Virus record (IMG/VR): IMGVR_UViG_3300011115_000937
Span: 1-40,099 of that record
Length of the DNA stretch: 40,099 nt
Reading direction: 5' to 3' (one strand)
From: a virus
Made by a program: the position numbers and the translations under genes. The first letter of the stretch is position 1. Every line of letters starts with the position of its first letter. This document shows positions 16,301 to 23,962 of the stretch, in pieces. The notes beneath the pieces were generated by a model. That model was not told the DNA's origin and did no database searches. It was given only the letters and a program-made list of their open reading frames with translations.

Positions 16301-17603
16301 CGTTCGTCAGGCTGGTCCATTGGGCGAGGCGGCGGATGCGGGCGGCGCGGGCGGGATCCGTGGGCTCCAGGGCGTCCGCCTCCTGCTGGGCTCCGGCGTA
16401 GCTGCTGCCGTAGGCGGTGGTGTAAAAGCCGGCCCAGCCTGCCCCTGACGTTACGTTTTTGGCGGTGGCAAAGGGCACGCCGCCGGTGGATTCGGTGAGG
16501 GCGGTGGCCACCCGTGCGGCCCGGCCAGCGGCGGTCAGTCCGGCGGTGGCAGTGACGGCCTTGGTGATCAGGGTGGGACCAAAGAGCGTGATGCTGCTCT
16601 CAATGCCTTGGCTGATCTGATCCGCGATGGGCGTGCTGTCCCCGGCCTCGAAGCGGTTCCGCAGTGCTCCGGGCGTGACGATGTCCATGGCGGCCTGCCC
16701 TTCAGCCGTCAGGGCGGCCTTGTTGATGCCGGTGGCTCCAGCGGCGGCTTGCGCCAGGCTGCGGACTACTCCCACCACCGGCCGGGTGGTGAATTGCTCC
16801 ACCCACTTGTTGGGGATCTGCTCCAGAAAGGCCGGGGTTTGCGTCAGGGCGGTATCCAGTCCGGTGTGCAGAGCAGCGCTCAGGTCATTTCCAGTTAGTA
16901 AGTCATAACGGGACTTGGCGGCTTTATATTTGGGGTAGACCGAGAGGTTGCCGCTCACATTGGCCTCCCCCATGAAACCCGCGCCGCCGCCCATGTTGTT
17001 GTCCAGCTCCAGAGCACGGCTGGCTTGGTCAAATTTGGCCTTGGCCTGTTCCTGCATTACGGGCAGGGGAGGAAGATTCACCAAAAAGGGCTGCGGTTTC
17101 TTCCCCTTCTCCAGGGCCACCGGCAGGATGAGGGCTTCGTAGCCTGTGCCGTCTTCTTTGGCACGGATGTCGTAGCTGGCCAGCGAGTTCGGCCCTACGC
17201 CGATGGTCCCGGCCTGCGTGGGCGTGGGGTTGGCGTCAAAGGGGGCACCGGCATCTGCCACGGCCTTCCCGGCGGCCTGCCACTCCGGCGGGGCATCCAT
17301 CTGGTCGGGATCGTGATTGCTGCTGGCCAGCACGTTTATGAATTGCTGGCGCTGCGCCGGGTCCGGGAAAAACTCCCGCGCCTTCCGCTCCTGGGCATAG
17401 CCGGAAATGCCGGAGAGTGCGGCCTGCACATCTGCATCCACGGCATGGGTCCCCTGCCAATATTGCAGAGGATCCTTTACCAGGGCGCGTCCTTCCGTGA
17501 CGGTGTCCGCGTGCCATGCCTTGACGGCCCCGGCGATCTGCTCCGGCGGGAGCTGCTGCTTCAAGCCGTATTGCAGCACTTCATCCAGCGTGGCGTCAGG
17601 CAT
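10374..17603 (-). CDS. Giant internal virion / polyvalent protein (2409 aa)
   Basis: This is the largest gene. Residues 1-500 are mostly helical. A Pro/Ala-rich, probably disordered linker (about 520-860) includes two 36-bp repeats encoding ISNPAPVPAGS. A less G+C-rich block (about residues 1000-1250) carries a distinct globular domain. Near residue 1350, ILHERVGHDGVNHLL matches the metal-binding motif of zincin-type domains found in phage polyvalent proteins. The C-terminal part (about 1960-2170) has Gly/Ala-rich hydrophobic segments (AVAGGLAGAAAG, GLAVGGLGALIGAITG) that could enter membranes. Such proteins are packed in podovirus heads and enter the cell with the DNA. It overlaps the preceding gene at its ATG. 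An ejectosome component is the best call; the protease activity is inferred. Confidence 0.75.
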   Translation of the reverse strand: MPDATLDEVLQYGLKQQLPPEQIAGAVKAWHADTVTEGRALVKDPLQYWQGTHAVDADVQAALSGISGYAQERKAREFFPDPAQRQQFINVLASSNHDPDQMDAPPEWQAAGKAVADAGAPFDANPTPTQAGTIGVGPNSLASYDIRAKEDGTGYEALILPVALEKGKKPQPFLVNLPPLPVMQEQAKAKFDQASRALELDNNMGGGAGFMGEANVSGNLSVYPKYKAAKSRYDLLTGNDLSAALHTGLDTALTQTPAFLEQIPNKWVEQFTTRPVVGVVRSLAQAAAGATGINKAALTAEGQAAMDIVTPGALRNRFEAGDSTPIADQISQGIESSITLFGPTLITKAVTATAGLTAAGRAARVATALTESTGGVPFATAKNVTSGAGWAGFYTTAYGSSYAGAQQEADALEPTDPARAARIRRLAQWTSLTNAAIELASERIFPDEAKLMRGQRMPWKSIALMPAKEWVEEYVGANFQNVVANAAGQQEQDPLKAGMGGFFGSLPMMGGATIARAIPQRNIGAPNPTAPTAPAPANPAAAAPAAAPVNGTQPAPPTTTYSNPSAPIAISPPAISNPAPVPAGSPISNPAPVPAGSQISDPQISNPQNLAAIAARGGTVDQTSPFPVPTAPTAPTPQDPMGTVPESAATLAAQFQRVAAGIEPAMTIPGATLEQLPPALTPQPGDGLTAMDTPAGVAILPAANVPTFTAALQSGNLGEALGYGIGTRPDTPTGAVVLRNAQGVEVKAVEVDESTRAQVKATLHDRAQPGDTLTDESIPDVAAARQAPDAQAPSAIGDIFGTEDETAPEATPEPAPVAPASTPAAVSTPAPAPAAPAAPAAPSRLTLPTPTPIPAGVRPEGWIPDSMLPSYFTPGSLVVSSSGMVDRVESFTPASNGNGWSVRVREQQRNADGTYSDMPGAWLRTHYTHPTYREASRAGIPFPTAPPATTTQPAAAPRARTSRAATTSSAATPRPAVTPMPRPSARARMIAVWKEIAQEAGSLYGWTDSADIADIAAAVATPEDWITITPTGNGLTIETRSGPMYITRQSPGVYKANTSRMQGSATAGQRSTGSQAYLAAFLWARNNNYKFISSDLWPINILRRTSNMISFALRRLAAGDPNFTSHSDPAPEQGVRWQGTDTDKLIALLLKEVDNVRAAVPEFDDLTYDRRSRSFRYQGNPISDAALTGLQRDGFGSATIRRAVITQWALDNPVRPSRSGRGGQAGAVTSTTGVRAGIGQLGGLTYSQQNPGTPLLSAKTSNPAKAAAEAVTALSNALPGLVTERVHFVANPDSLTSSGYAPEGYFTPEERAAMATAEGVHDPRTGRTIIFTDNVTVRPGETPRSAVARVILHERVGHDGVNHLLATDKDFRDRWDKLTEQIPQEELDDISADYGHLNGDRAQLGLEWLARQAEAIESARNGYAIDGLAGLPRQMWETIKAFLAKAFQNFSRRAHRANEVRDLITRARQAALSGTAIPTSPEALQFSLGGTAVIHADDVQNPWLRRRLGLQAGEPFRVNKLGLRTILTGSPLPRAFVDTVRGTERARRAADSAAAQIGRDLQAATESVAARTGLPLTTVHGHLNGYMDGAPGAGPTLAALDPVLAERARRARNYLDDLSTAIAQTLPVGDLQNTVLGNIGTWMRRSYAAFDSASGWNYDALDAAAQAGQPLNGVADPARIMRDARNFLRQQAAANNQPAPTAAELEADLRDLMDRDTVASAFTGARQNASRNSQVRKNISSLIARQDIPAELRALMGEETNALHRFTQSAGFQVQFLQRHEGQQALRTLGLANGLFQTQRGGVFTEEIPGTNGENHRWTPLAGLWTTPQLMKALATTDGGATTGTDLGGLVVKTLHWLGNESKLNKVALSPDSWMVNILGNVTSVINSGDVFYGNILQRIGTSIDLMRAGRARSGDVFNAAAEAIADANRAMSARLQSSGVLGESFNLRNLEETIPRQMLQWVADDSKRERALGAVKGAILGQAALRGLGAPGRAAGAVAGGLAGAAAGYNTIIGWQNQLAGYVMTAPDALGRLTGFMGNLEAAHASGLTGNDAFDWASERTRNTFPDYGKMPPVMKELSRLGFVGSFIAFQYEVYRNFAWNSRYAVEEIRSQNPALQKRGAARMIGTAAIGGLAVGGLGALIGAITGTSGDDDRNRIYRKYFAAPWEKNGNLAFTKFDQTGVTYFNSSYLLPQGTMAELINAAREGENPADSAGRVVEQLWNQFAGSSVHMDPLLQAYANRDGRGRAVSNQRGIAGILERIDTAGQTILEPGLTAKLERITYALRDATRKGRSFSVEEEAKRLVGIRSYSRNWDQLAATAYHNLASEGNAIRAEGQKILDNNLPGAPQRALEQTNAALATIREKIATFESDAARLGLPPALLREARKGTPKFTPVQLDPKNPRRLKAQ

Positions 17604-18457
17604 CAGGGTGTGTTCTGGTTTTGGTAGTAGCCAGCAGCGGTTTTGCTGGCGGCAGGGGGCTTGCCCGTCACGGAATCCACCAGGATGTCGTTGCCATTGG
17701 CGTCACGCATCCTTATCAGCTTGTTTGGAGGCGGCACCGCAGGTGTGCCATACTCCACCCCGTTCACGGTAGCACTCTTTGGCAGCAGGCCAAATTGTTG
17801 GAGCTGTTCCGGAGTTGGCCCGCCAGTCTTGTTCCCATAGGTGCCCATGGCACTGTTTTCCACGCCGTAGATGGATACCCCGGGCACGCCTGGGACTGGC
17901 ACATTCCACGCTGCGGGAGGCGTTTGCCGTTTTTGCTCGAGCGCGGCGGCAGCTTCGGCCGCCGTCTCCTCCCGGTGGCGCTGGGCTCCGTAGCCGGCAA
18001 AGGCCGTGGCGAATTCCATCTTGGCCTTGGGGCTCATGCGCTGGACAGCAGCACCTATTTCCGGCGTCATGTATTTGCCAAACAACGCAAACGTCCCCGC
18101 AGTGATGCCATCAGCGGCATCCGCTTCCTCCTGTTTCTTCTGGGCCTTCTCGGACATGGCATCATCCTTCCTCATGCCGTAGTCTGCCAATTGCTCCTGC
18201 CGGAGCTGTTGGTGCTGGGCGTCCTGCCGGGCATACAGCTTGTTATCCCGTGCCTCCTGCCGGGCGTAGGCGGTTTGGTTATCCTCCTGCTGCCATTGGC
18301 GGTCCTCCACGCGGCGGGCATCGGCGCGTTTATTCTGGCCGTAGGTCTGGAGCGCTCCGGCAAAGGCATTGCCCGCCGCCGTGATGCCGGGGGCGATGCC
18401 CTGGGTGTCCTTGCTGATGGACGCGTCGAGGAGATTGGCTTGGACGTTGTAGGCCAT
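17603..18457 (-). CDS. Internal virion protein candidate (284 aa)
   Basis: This encodes 284 residues. The N-terminal third is Ala-rich, then a long charged helix (about 40-125, Arg/Gln/Glu/Asp-rich) suggests a coiled coil. The C-terminal third is beta-like and Gly/Pro-rich. It sits directly before the giant gene, sharing one base (stop TGA and ATG), and after the 332-residue candidate. In podoviruses this position holds ejection proteins that form the trans-envelope channel. No sequence match to a named family is made. The leader (18458-18486) has a repeated AATCACTT and no Shine-Dalgarno. Confidence 0.6.
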   Translation of the reverse strand: MAYNVQANLLDASISKDTQGIAPGITAAGNAFAGALQTYGQNKRADARRVEDRQWQQEDNQTAYARQEARDNKLYARQDAQHQQLRQEQLADYGMRKDDAMSEKAQKKQEEADAADGITAGTFALFGKYMTPEIGAAVQRMSPKAKMEFATAFAGYGAQRHREETAAEAAAALEQKRQTPPAAWNVPVPGVPGVSIYGVENSAMGTYGNKTGGPTPEQLQQFGLLPKSATVNGVEYGTPAVPPPNKLIRMRDANGNDILVDSVTGKPPAASKTAAGYYQNQNTP

Positions 18458-18486
18458 GGGGGTGGGAAGTGATTGGTTAAAAGTGA

Positions 18487-19485
18487 TTAGAGGAAGGCCA
18501 TGGCGGCGTAGGCCAGGATGCTGGCTCCGGCTCCTACGGCGGCGCTGGTGGTGGCGGATTTCCGGGCGGCGGCGGCGTTGGCGTTGCCATTGGCCATGTT
18601 CAGGGCGCTGTAGTAGGCTGAGTCCTGCCGGCCGATGTCGAATTGGTAGGCTTCCTGATTCAATCGGTTGGTATCGGTGGAGGCATTCAGATTGGACTGC
18701 GCCACATTCACGCCCGCGCCCAGATAAGGGGAGAAGGCGCTGGGGCCGGTGGTCTGGCCGCTGACCTGGCTGCCGCTGCGACCGAACATGCGCTGCTGCG
18801 GGTCCCAGAAGGCACCGAGCGTATTGAAGGCGTTATTGGAGGTGGCGGCATCCGTGGCCCGGCGCTGGGTGGTCTGGCTATCCACCGCGCTGGCGTAGCC
18901 CCGGCGCTGGTCCCGGCGGGCGTCGCTGAATTGCTGGCGGCCCAGCACCTCGGCGATCAGGGAGGAGGTGCCCCCGGCCAGGCCCCTGGCGCTGGCTCCG
19001 GCGCGGCTCTGCTGCACGGCGGCGCGCACGTCCTCCGGGCTCATGGCGCCTTCCAGCTTCAGGTCCCGCAGGGCCTGGCGGTTGGCTTCCTGCTCCAGAG
19101 CGCTGGGGCCGGTCTCCTGAAGCCGGGCCAGCACGGACTGGTTGGCGGCGGTGATTTCCGGGCTGGCTCCGAGGAGCTTTTCCCGCAGGCCCAGCCCCTG
19201 CCGGCCTATGGCGGCGGCCTCTGCCGCGCTGCGGGCTTCTGCCACATCCACCTCATTCCGGGCATAGTCCGCGCCGTATCGCCGGTTCAGGTCCAGGTAA
19301 TAGGGGTAGGCTTCCCCGGCCAGAGTCATGGCATCCCGCCCGGTCTGGAGCAGATTGATCTGCGGGGCCTCGCTGGTAGGGGACTCGGCGGAAAAGTCCG
19401 GCGTATCCTCGGCGGCCTTGGCCTTGGTGGCCTTGGCGGCCTTGCTGGCGGCCAAGGCGGCGGCGTTGCGGGTGAGAGCTGGCAT
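18487..19485 (-). CDS. Internal virion protein candidate (T7 gp14-like position)
   Basis: This encodes 332 residues. Ala/Lys-rich start, a long helical middle (about 80-200, with Arg/Gln/Glu), and a Ser/Thr-rich segment. The C-terminus (SAAVGAGASILAYAAMAFL) is a hydrophobic helix that could insert into a membrane. Glycine/serine-rich, coiled-coil and C-terminal TM fit ejection protein 1 of T7-like phages. The order (this gene, the 284-residue gene, the giant gene) resembles gp14-gp15-gp16. Leader 19486-19516 is nearly free of G on the sense strand. Confidence 0.6.
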   Translation of the reverse strand: MPALTRNAAALAASKAAKATKAKAAEDTPDFSAESPTSEAPQINLLQTGRDAMTLAGEAYPYYLDLNRRYGADYARNEVDVAEARSAAEAAAIGRQGLGLREKLLGASPEITAANQSVLARLQETGPSALEQEANRQALRDLKLEGAMSPEDVRAAVQQSRAGASARGLAGGTSSLIAEVLGRQQFSDARRDQRRGYASAVDSQTTQRRATDAATSNNAFNTLGAFWDPQQRMFGRSGSQVSGQTTGPSAFSPYLGAGVNVAQSNLNASTDTNRLNQEAYQFDIGRQDSAYYSALNMANGNANAAAARKSATTSAAVGAGASILAYAAMAFL

Positions 19486-19516
19486 AGGAAAAAGTCAGGT
19501 AAACAGGGTAAATAAT

Positions 19517-21205
19517 TTAGTAAATCCACTCAAGGACGACCAAGCCAGGCTGGCCGGATCCGCCCACGCCAGTCTGGTATTCCGGGCGGCTTGATTCCGG
19601 GATGATGAGGCTGGTGCGGATGCTGTAAGACATGCCATAATCCGTGCCTGACGTGCCTACCATGGCGGCGGCGGCCAGATAGCCAGTCCCACCTTTGCCA
19701 CCCAGGTTCAGGCCGGTGCCCCCTGAGTAGCCACCCCCGCCGCCGCCCTCTCCGCTGTTTTGGGTGCCATAAGCGTCCGCGCCCTGCATGTTGCTGGACC
19801 CGCCGGAACTGCCGGGGTCATTGCCGTTCCCCCCCTGCGCATTGTTGGCACCGCCACCACTTTGGCCGCCGCAGCCGCCACCTCCGGCGATAGCAAGGGC
19901 GCGGCTGGTATCGCCCGCTCCCACGCCAGTAAATTGGCTGCCGTTGTTTGTGAAGATGCCGCTCAGGCCGCCGCCATTGTGCTGGTGGGCGCTGCCCTGC
20001 CCGGCCCCGCCGAACCCGTAGGCCCGCCGTGCCAGCCCATGCGCTCCCTCCCCCACCACGATGGCTAGGCGCTGTGCAGCAGTGACTGCCATCTTGCCCC
20101 AGGTGAATCCACCCACCCCACCCTTCACCACTCCACTGGCGTCCGGTGCATCGTTTGATCCACCCGCACCCCAGATCCAGAATTTCACAAAGGTAGCGCC
20201 CGTAGGGGCCGTGACAAATTGATCCTGCCCGGTGAAGGCAAAGACCACTTTGTTGGACCCGAGGTCGATCCATTCCGGGAACCCCAGTTTGTTCCAAGTG
20301 ACGACAGGCTTCACCATGTTATTGGGTGCCCCGTCAAAATACCGCATTTGGCCGCTGGTGGTCTGCACCACGAGGCGTGCCCCCTCCAACTTGTCGCCGG
20401 GGCCAAAGATGGGATAGGGCGCTACGACATCCGTGGCCGGGAGCAGGGGAGCCAGCCATGGGGTGGGGGCGCTGGCCTGCTCCAGTTGCGCCTGGCAGAG
20501 TTGCAGGGACTGGCCGGAGGCGGTCAGGCCATCCGTCTTCAATCCGATTTCCGCTCCATTTTGCAGAGCCTGCGTCGCGGCATTCACCACGATTTGCAGC
20601 CGCGTCCATACCCCGGGCTCCAAGGACGTGTTCGTGCCGGATACCATGGTGCCCAGGGCGCTGCGCAGGTCAGGGCTCTGGGCCGGCGTCATGGTCAGGC
20701 AGGCGTAGATAGTGTAACTTTGGAGGTTTTTCACCATCAAGGAGAAACACACGTTGCCCGTGCGCAGGTTCCCGCCAATGCTGCTGGAGATCCAGGTGAC
20801 ATAGCTCACGGACGCGCAGTAGGTATCATCCACCTGCAATTGCGCAGCCCAGGTGCTGAGGTTATTGTAGGAAACTTCGGCGCGAATCACCTTGATCTTG
20901 CCGCCCACCGGCCGGCAGGTCCAGTCGTAGGCATTTTCCTCACTCCCACCCGCCGCCACGGTGCTGCCCTCGGGATTCCGCCAGTCCTGGTAGGCAAACG
21001 CGCAGCGGGGCAGCAGATTCCTGCCCCGCACGCCGGGCGCTATGGCGTTGGTCAGTGCGGCCAAGTCGAGGAACTCCACGCCCATCCCGCCCGTCGGCAC
21101 CAGCTCCACCAGCGGATTGGCGATGAGGTTCAGCGCGGCGGCATCCACCCGGGTGGTGGAGGTGGCAATGAGGCCGGGGGTAGTGGTCAGGGTGATGTTG
21201 GGCAT
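19517..21205 (-). CDS. Tail protein with glycine-rich C-terminal adhesin
   Basis: This encodes 562 residues from ATG 21205; the frame also runs 15 codons upstream, but that would cross the stop of the nozzle gene (21210), so the internal ATG is chosen. Residues 1-300 are beta-rich and contain a segment (RGRNLLPRCAFAYQDWRNPEG and following to about 270) like a galactose-binding/CBM jelly roll. The C-terminal 200 are Gly-rich with islands of Asn and Ser (GGGGGGYSGGTG) and end GLVVLEWIY. Such poly-Gly II sandwiches form receptor-binding tips of tail fibres. The presence next to nozzle and ejection genes supports a tail fibre or tip role. Confidence 0.7.
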   Translation of the reverse strand: MPNITLTTTPGLIATSTTRVDAAALNLIANPLVELVPTGGMGVEFLDLAALTNAIAPGVRGRNLLPRCAFAYQDWRNPEGSTVAAGGSEENAYDWTCRPVGGKIKVIRAEVSYNNLSTWAAQLQVDDTYCASVSYVTWISSSIGGNLRTGNVCFSLMVKNLQSYTIYACLTMTPAQSPDLRSALGTMVSGTNTSLEPGVWTRLQIVVNAATQALQNGAEIGLKTDGLTASGQSLQLCQAQLEQASAPTPWLAPLLPATDVVAPYPIFGPGDKLEGARLVVQTTSGQMRYFDGAPNNMVKPVVTWNKLGFPEWIDLGSNKVVFAFTGQDQFVTAPTGATFVKFWIWGAGGSNDAPDASGVVKGGVGGFTWGKMAVTAAQRLAIVVGEGAHGLARRAYGFGGAGQGSAHQHNGGGLSGIFTNNGSQFTGVGAGDTSRALAIAGGGGCGGQSGGGANNAQGGNGNDPGSSGGSSNMQGADAYGTQNSGEGGGGGGYSGGTGLNLGGKGGTGYLAAAAMVGTSGTDYGMSYSIRTSLIIPESSRPEYQTGVGGSGQPGLVVLEWIY

Positions 21206-21209
21206 GGCT

Positions 21210-22949
21210 TTAGTTCCGGCGTGTGGCCAGGTTGCGTTCGCCGAGTCCATCGGCGCTTACGGTCTTGAGGGTGCAGCGGCCCTTCCGGCTCTCGAAAGTA
21301 AAGGCCAGCCAGCGCACGTCCTGCCGCAGTGGGTAGGCGCTCACCCAATGCTGCGGGGCGGTGAGGGGCAGGCCGCTGCGGACTTGCGGACCGTCGCTGC
21401 ACAGGATGGTGTAGTCCTCCCGGTGCGGGCTGCTCCATGTGTCCGTGGAGTTGAGAGGATTAAACGGGCTCAGGCCGTGGCGGGTGTATTTCGTGCGGCT
21501 GTAGCTGCGCCAGTCACTCAGAGTGCGGGTTTCGCCGGGGCCCTCGCCCACCAGGGAGACGCGGGTTTCCGCCCCCTGGGTGCCGGTGGCGGCGGTGATG
21601 CTGCGGAGTTTTTTCAGCCCGGTGTCTCCCAGAGTGTAGCCGCGTGTGGTCAGGCTCCAAGCAATATCGACCTCCGGGGTGCTGCCACCAAAGGAAGAGA
21701 CGCGCCGCCGGTCGCACAGGCCGGGCTGGTCCAGGGCGATGACGCGGCCGTTGTGCCGTCCATCGATCATGAAGGGCACGCGCCGGCCATAGAGATCCGT
21801 CTGGAGCAGTTGCAGGCAAATCAGCCCATCGCTGTCAAAAGTGTCGATCCCCTGCCAGTAGCCGCTCACGGTATCGTAGACGAGGATGGCGTTGTTGAAC
21901 GTAGCGTGATCCACTGGCACGGCGAGGTAGTAGTAGCGCCCGTGGACGGTGCCGCAGGCTCCGGCGGCGGCGCTCCAATTGATCCGGCGCATGGTGTTTT
22001 CGATGTCGTTACTGAGCGGCACGGCATTGGAAACCAGACGCGCCTCATTGCTCTGCGAAAGGCGGTAGACGCCGCCTTCCGCCAGCCAGATGACATCACT
22101 GCCCACCTGCGCCACACTGCGCCGGGCCAGGCAGCCGATGTTCCGGTTGATCTGTTGCGCGGACAGATCCGCCATGTTCCCGGTGATGCCTGACAAAATG
22201 AAGATGGACTGGCTTTTCCAGACGATGATGTTTTTCTCGATGGGGAAGAGCGCGGTGATTTCGTCGTCTTCTCCGGAGTTGAGGCGGGCGGTGTTGAGGG
22301 CGAGGTCGAAGGCATTGTAGTCCAGCAGGTCACTCCAGGCGATGGTGTCCCGCGCCGTCACCACCCAGAGCCGGTCTGCCGCTACGATGCCATAGTCCGC
22401 AGGCGGCGTGGATGAGAGGAACCGGGGAGCCTCCGGATTGGCCAGATCCGGCGGGGGCTTGCTGCCCAGGTAGAAGCCGCGTGTCTTATCCCCATTCCAG
22501 ATGAGCGGCTCCAGGGTCCGGCCCCGCCAGAGGACCAGCAGGCCAAACGCCTGGGTAAATTCCACCAGGCTGCCCAGCACCACGCCCGCAGGCAGGGAGA
22601 TTTGCTGCCGGTTGCAGCGGTCCGCGCAGAGCCAGACCTTGTCCGGCGTGGCCAGCGCCATCCACTCCCGCCCATCCGGGTCACTGTAGATTCCTGCCCC
22701 CAACAACGCTCCTCCGAATGAGGGGTTGTGATGCACCGGCATCACCGTAGCCGGGCGGGTCTCTGCCTGGCTGCTGACAAAGCGGTTATTGTAAGCCCCG
22801 CATACCAGCCCGGCGGGTTCCTGACCGTTGGAGAATCCCGCCCCGGAGCGGAGCAGGGAGGGGTCCAGCCGGTCATTCCAACCCACGAACCCAGTGTCCA
22901 GATCCGCTTGGAGCGGCTGGTCACCTTGGACTTGTGGGATGCGGCGCAT
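21210..22949 (-). CDS. Tail nozzle / tubular protein B-like
   Basis: This encodes 579 residues. The sequence has repeating beta-blade patterns, with YGIVAADRLWVVTARDTIAWSDLLDYNAF (about 185-215), EDDEITALFPIEKNIIVWKSQSIFIL (about 225-250), DVIWLAEGGVYRLS (about 285-300) and GTVHGRYYYLAVP (about 330-345). These match the beta-propeller tail nozzle proteins of podoviruses (T7 gp12 and relatives). It lies downstream of the tail tube candidate in the late operon, with adhesin and endolysin genes between. ATG 22949 follows a leader of C/A/T repeats. Confidence 0.75.
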   Translation of the reverse strand: MRRIPQVQGDQPLQADLDTGFVGWNDRLDPSLLRSGAGFSNGQEPAGLVCGAYNNRFVSSQAETRPATVMPVHHNPSFGGALLGAGIYSDPDGREWMALATPDKVWLCADRCNRQQISLPAGVVLGSLVEFTQAFGLLVLWRGRTLEPLIWNGDKTRGFYLGSKPPPDLANPEAPRFLSSTPPADYGIVAADRLWVVTARDTIAWSDLLDYNAFDLALNTARLNSGEDDEITALFPIEKNIIVWKSQSIFILSGITGNMADLSAQQINRNIGCLARRSVAQVGSDVIWLAEGGVYRLSQSNEARLVSNAVPLSNDIENTMRRINWSAAAGACGTVHGRYYYLAVPVDHATFNNAILVYDTVSGYWQGIDTFDSDGLICLQLLQTDLYGRRVPFMIDGRHNGRVIALDQPGLCDRRRVSSFGGSTPEVDIAWSLTTRGYTLGDTGLKKLRSITAATGTQGAETRVSLVGEGPGETRTLSDWRSYSRTKYTRHGLSPFNPLNSTDTWSSPHREDYTILCSDGPQVRSGLPLTAPQHWVSAYPLRQDVRWLAFTFESRKGRCTLKTVSADGLGERNLATRRN

Positions 22950-22996
22950 AGGAAAATTGGGAAATCAGGAAATGGAGAAATTGGGAAATTGGGAAA
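22950..22996. repeat. CAATTTCC-type leader repeat before nozzle gene
   Basis: In the sense (minus) direction the whole 47-bp gap is degenerate copies of CAATTTCC, with one G in total, ending TTTTCCT then ATG. It also forms the tail of the endolysin 3' end. The G-free nature rules out a Shine-Dalgarno site. Confidence 0.8.
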
Positions 22997-23479
22997 TTAG
23001 AGGACGCTGCCCTTGCTGGCCATGCGGGCGCGTTTTTCGGGGAGGGTCAGGCCGGTTTTGATTTCGAAGTGGGGTTCGTCTACAATTCCTTTCCAGGTGC
23101 CGCCCCATTCGAGGTTGTGCTTGGTGGCCAAAGCGGTGCCGATGGCGCGGTGGATGCGGGCGGCTTCGCGCCTGTCTTCCGGCGTCCCGTCATCCAGATA
23201 TTTCGTGGCTTTGAAGACGCCAAAATCCAAAGCGATTCCAAAATTGTGATTGGATTGCCCACCCTTGGCATTGGTAACTTTCGGGCCGGCGGTGGTGCGC
23301 CCCTTGGCGTAGAGGGCATCCTGTTCCGCATAGCTGCGGTTGCCGGAAATGGCCACGTAGAGGCACCCGCTCTTCGCCGCCAAATGCATAGCCTCCGCAA
23401 GAAACGCACGGAAAATCGCAGCGGCCTTGGGGTCGAGCGTGGCGAGGTTCTTTTCGGTGCGGGTGGAGAAGGTGCTCAT
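22997..23479 (-). CDS. Endolysin, M15 peptidoglycan peptidase
   Basis: This encodes 160 residues. QSNHNFGIALDFGVF (75-89) gives the zinc ligands His78 and Asp85, and DEPHFE (134-139) gives Glu135 and His137, the signature of VanY/M15-type L-alanyl-D-glutamate endopeptidases that cleave the peptide stem of peptidoglycan. SGNRSYAEQDALYAKGRT (45-62) is the family substrate-binding segment. ATG 23479 is chosen; 20 extra codons upstream are Arg-rich and cross the previous gene. No signal peptide or TM helix exists, so a holin is needed; several tiny membrane proteins lie 2 kb upstream on the same strand. Confidence 0.85.
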   Translation of the reverse strand: MSTFSTRTEKNLATLDPKAAAIFRAFLAEAMHLAAKSGCLYVAISGNRSYAEQDALYAKGRTTAGPKVTNAKGGQSNHNFGIALDFGVFKATKYLDDGTPEDRREAARIHRAIGTALATKHNLEWGGTWKGIVDEPHFEIKTGLTLPEKRARMASKGSVL

Positions 23480-23516
23480 GTGGGTTAATTTGCTTCCACG
23501 GCGGCGGCGGCTGGGA

Positions 23517-23900
23517 TTAAATTCCCGCCCCCTCCACAAAGATTTCGTCTAGCGTTTCTGCGGAGATTTGCAAAGCTCCGGCGATGGCCGCCACCATCGG
23601 ATGGGTGCGCAGGAAATGGCTCGAATATTCCCACTCGATCAGCGCCCCGGTGCGTTGAGGCTCCGGTAGGGCATTGACGGTGGATTCCACGTTAGTCAAC
23701 AGTCCGCGTCGCAACAGTGCCAGCCGGAGCTGGCGCGGCGTGATAGCTTCAGGGACGGGTTCCGGGGTGCTGGCACGGGGGAGATTTATGGCGTCATCCA
23801 CAGGCAGCACCGTGCATCCCTCTGGCGGTTGCCAGTCGGATCCGGGAGCGATGACCACGGTGTTGATGACGATGCCGTCTCTGATGATTGCGTAGTCCAT
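23517..23900 (-). CDS. Tail fibre-associated small protein
   Basis: This encodes 127 residues. MDYAIIRDGIVINTVVIAPGSDWQPPEGCTVLPV and a helical C-terminus with ITPRQLRLALLRRGL and GALIEWEYSSHFLRTHPM follow the pattern of small phage tail proteins found beside tail fibre genes: a short beta N-terminal domain and the TPRQ-x-RLAL helix pair ending in a hydrophobic segment (DEIFVEGAGI). It is probably a fibre chaperone or virion cap. It lies between two adhesin/fibre genes. Confidence 0.65.
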   Translation of the reverse strand: MDYAIIRDGIVINTVVIAPGSDWQPPEGCTVLPVDDAINLPRASTPEPVPEAITPRQLRLALLRRGLLTNVESTVNALPEPQRTGALIEWEYSSHFLRTHPMVAAIAGALQISAETLDEIFVEGAGI

Positions 23901-23962
23901 AATTTATTAGATATCGGTTATCTCAGTGATCTGGCGGTGCAGCGCCTTGTGGTGCCCCGCCG

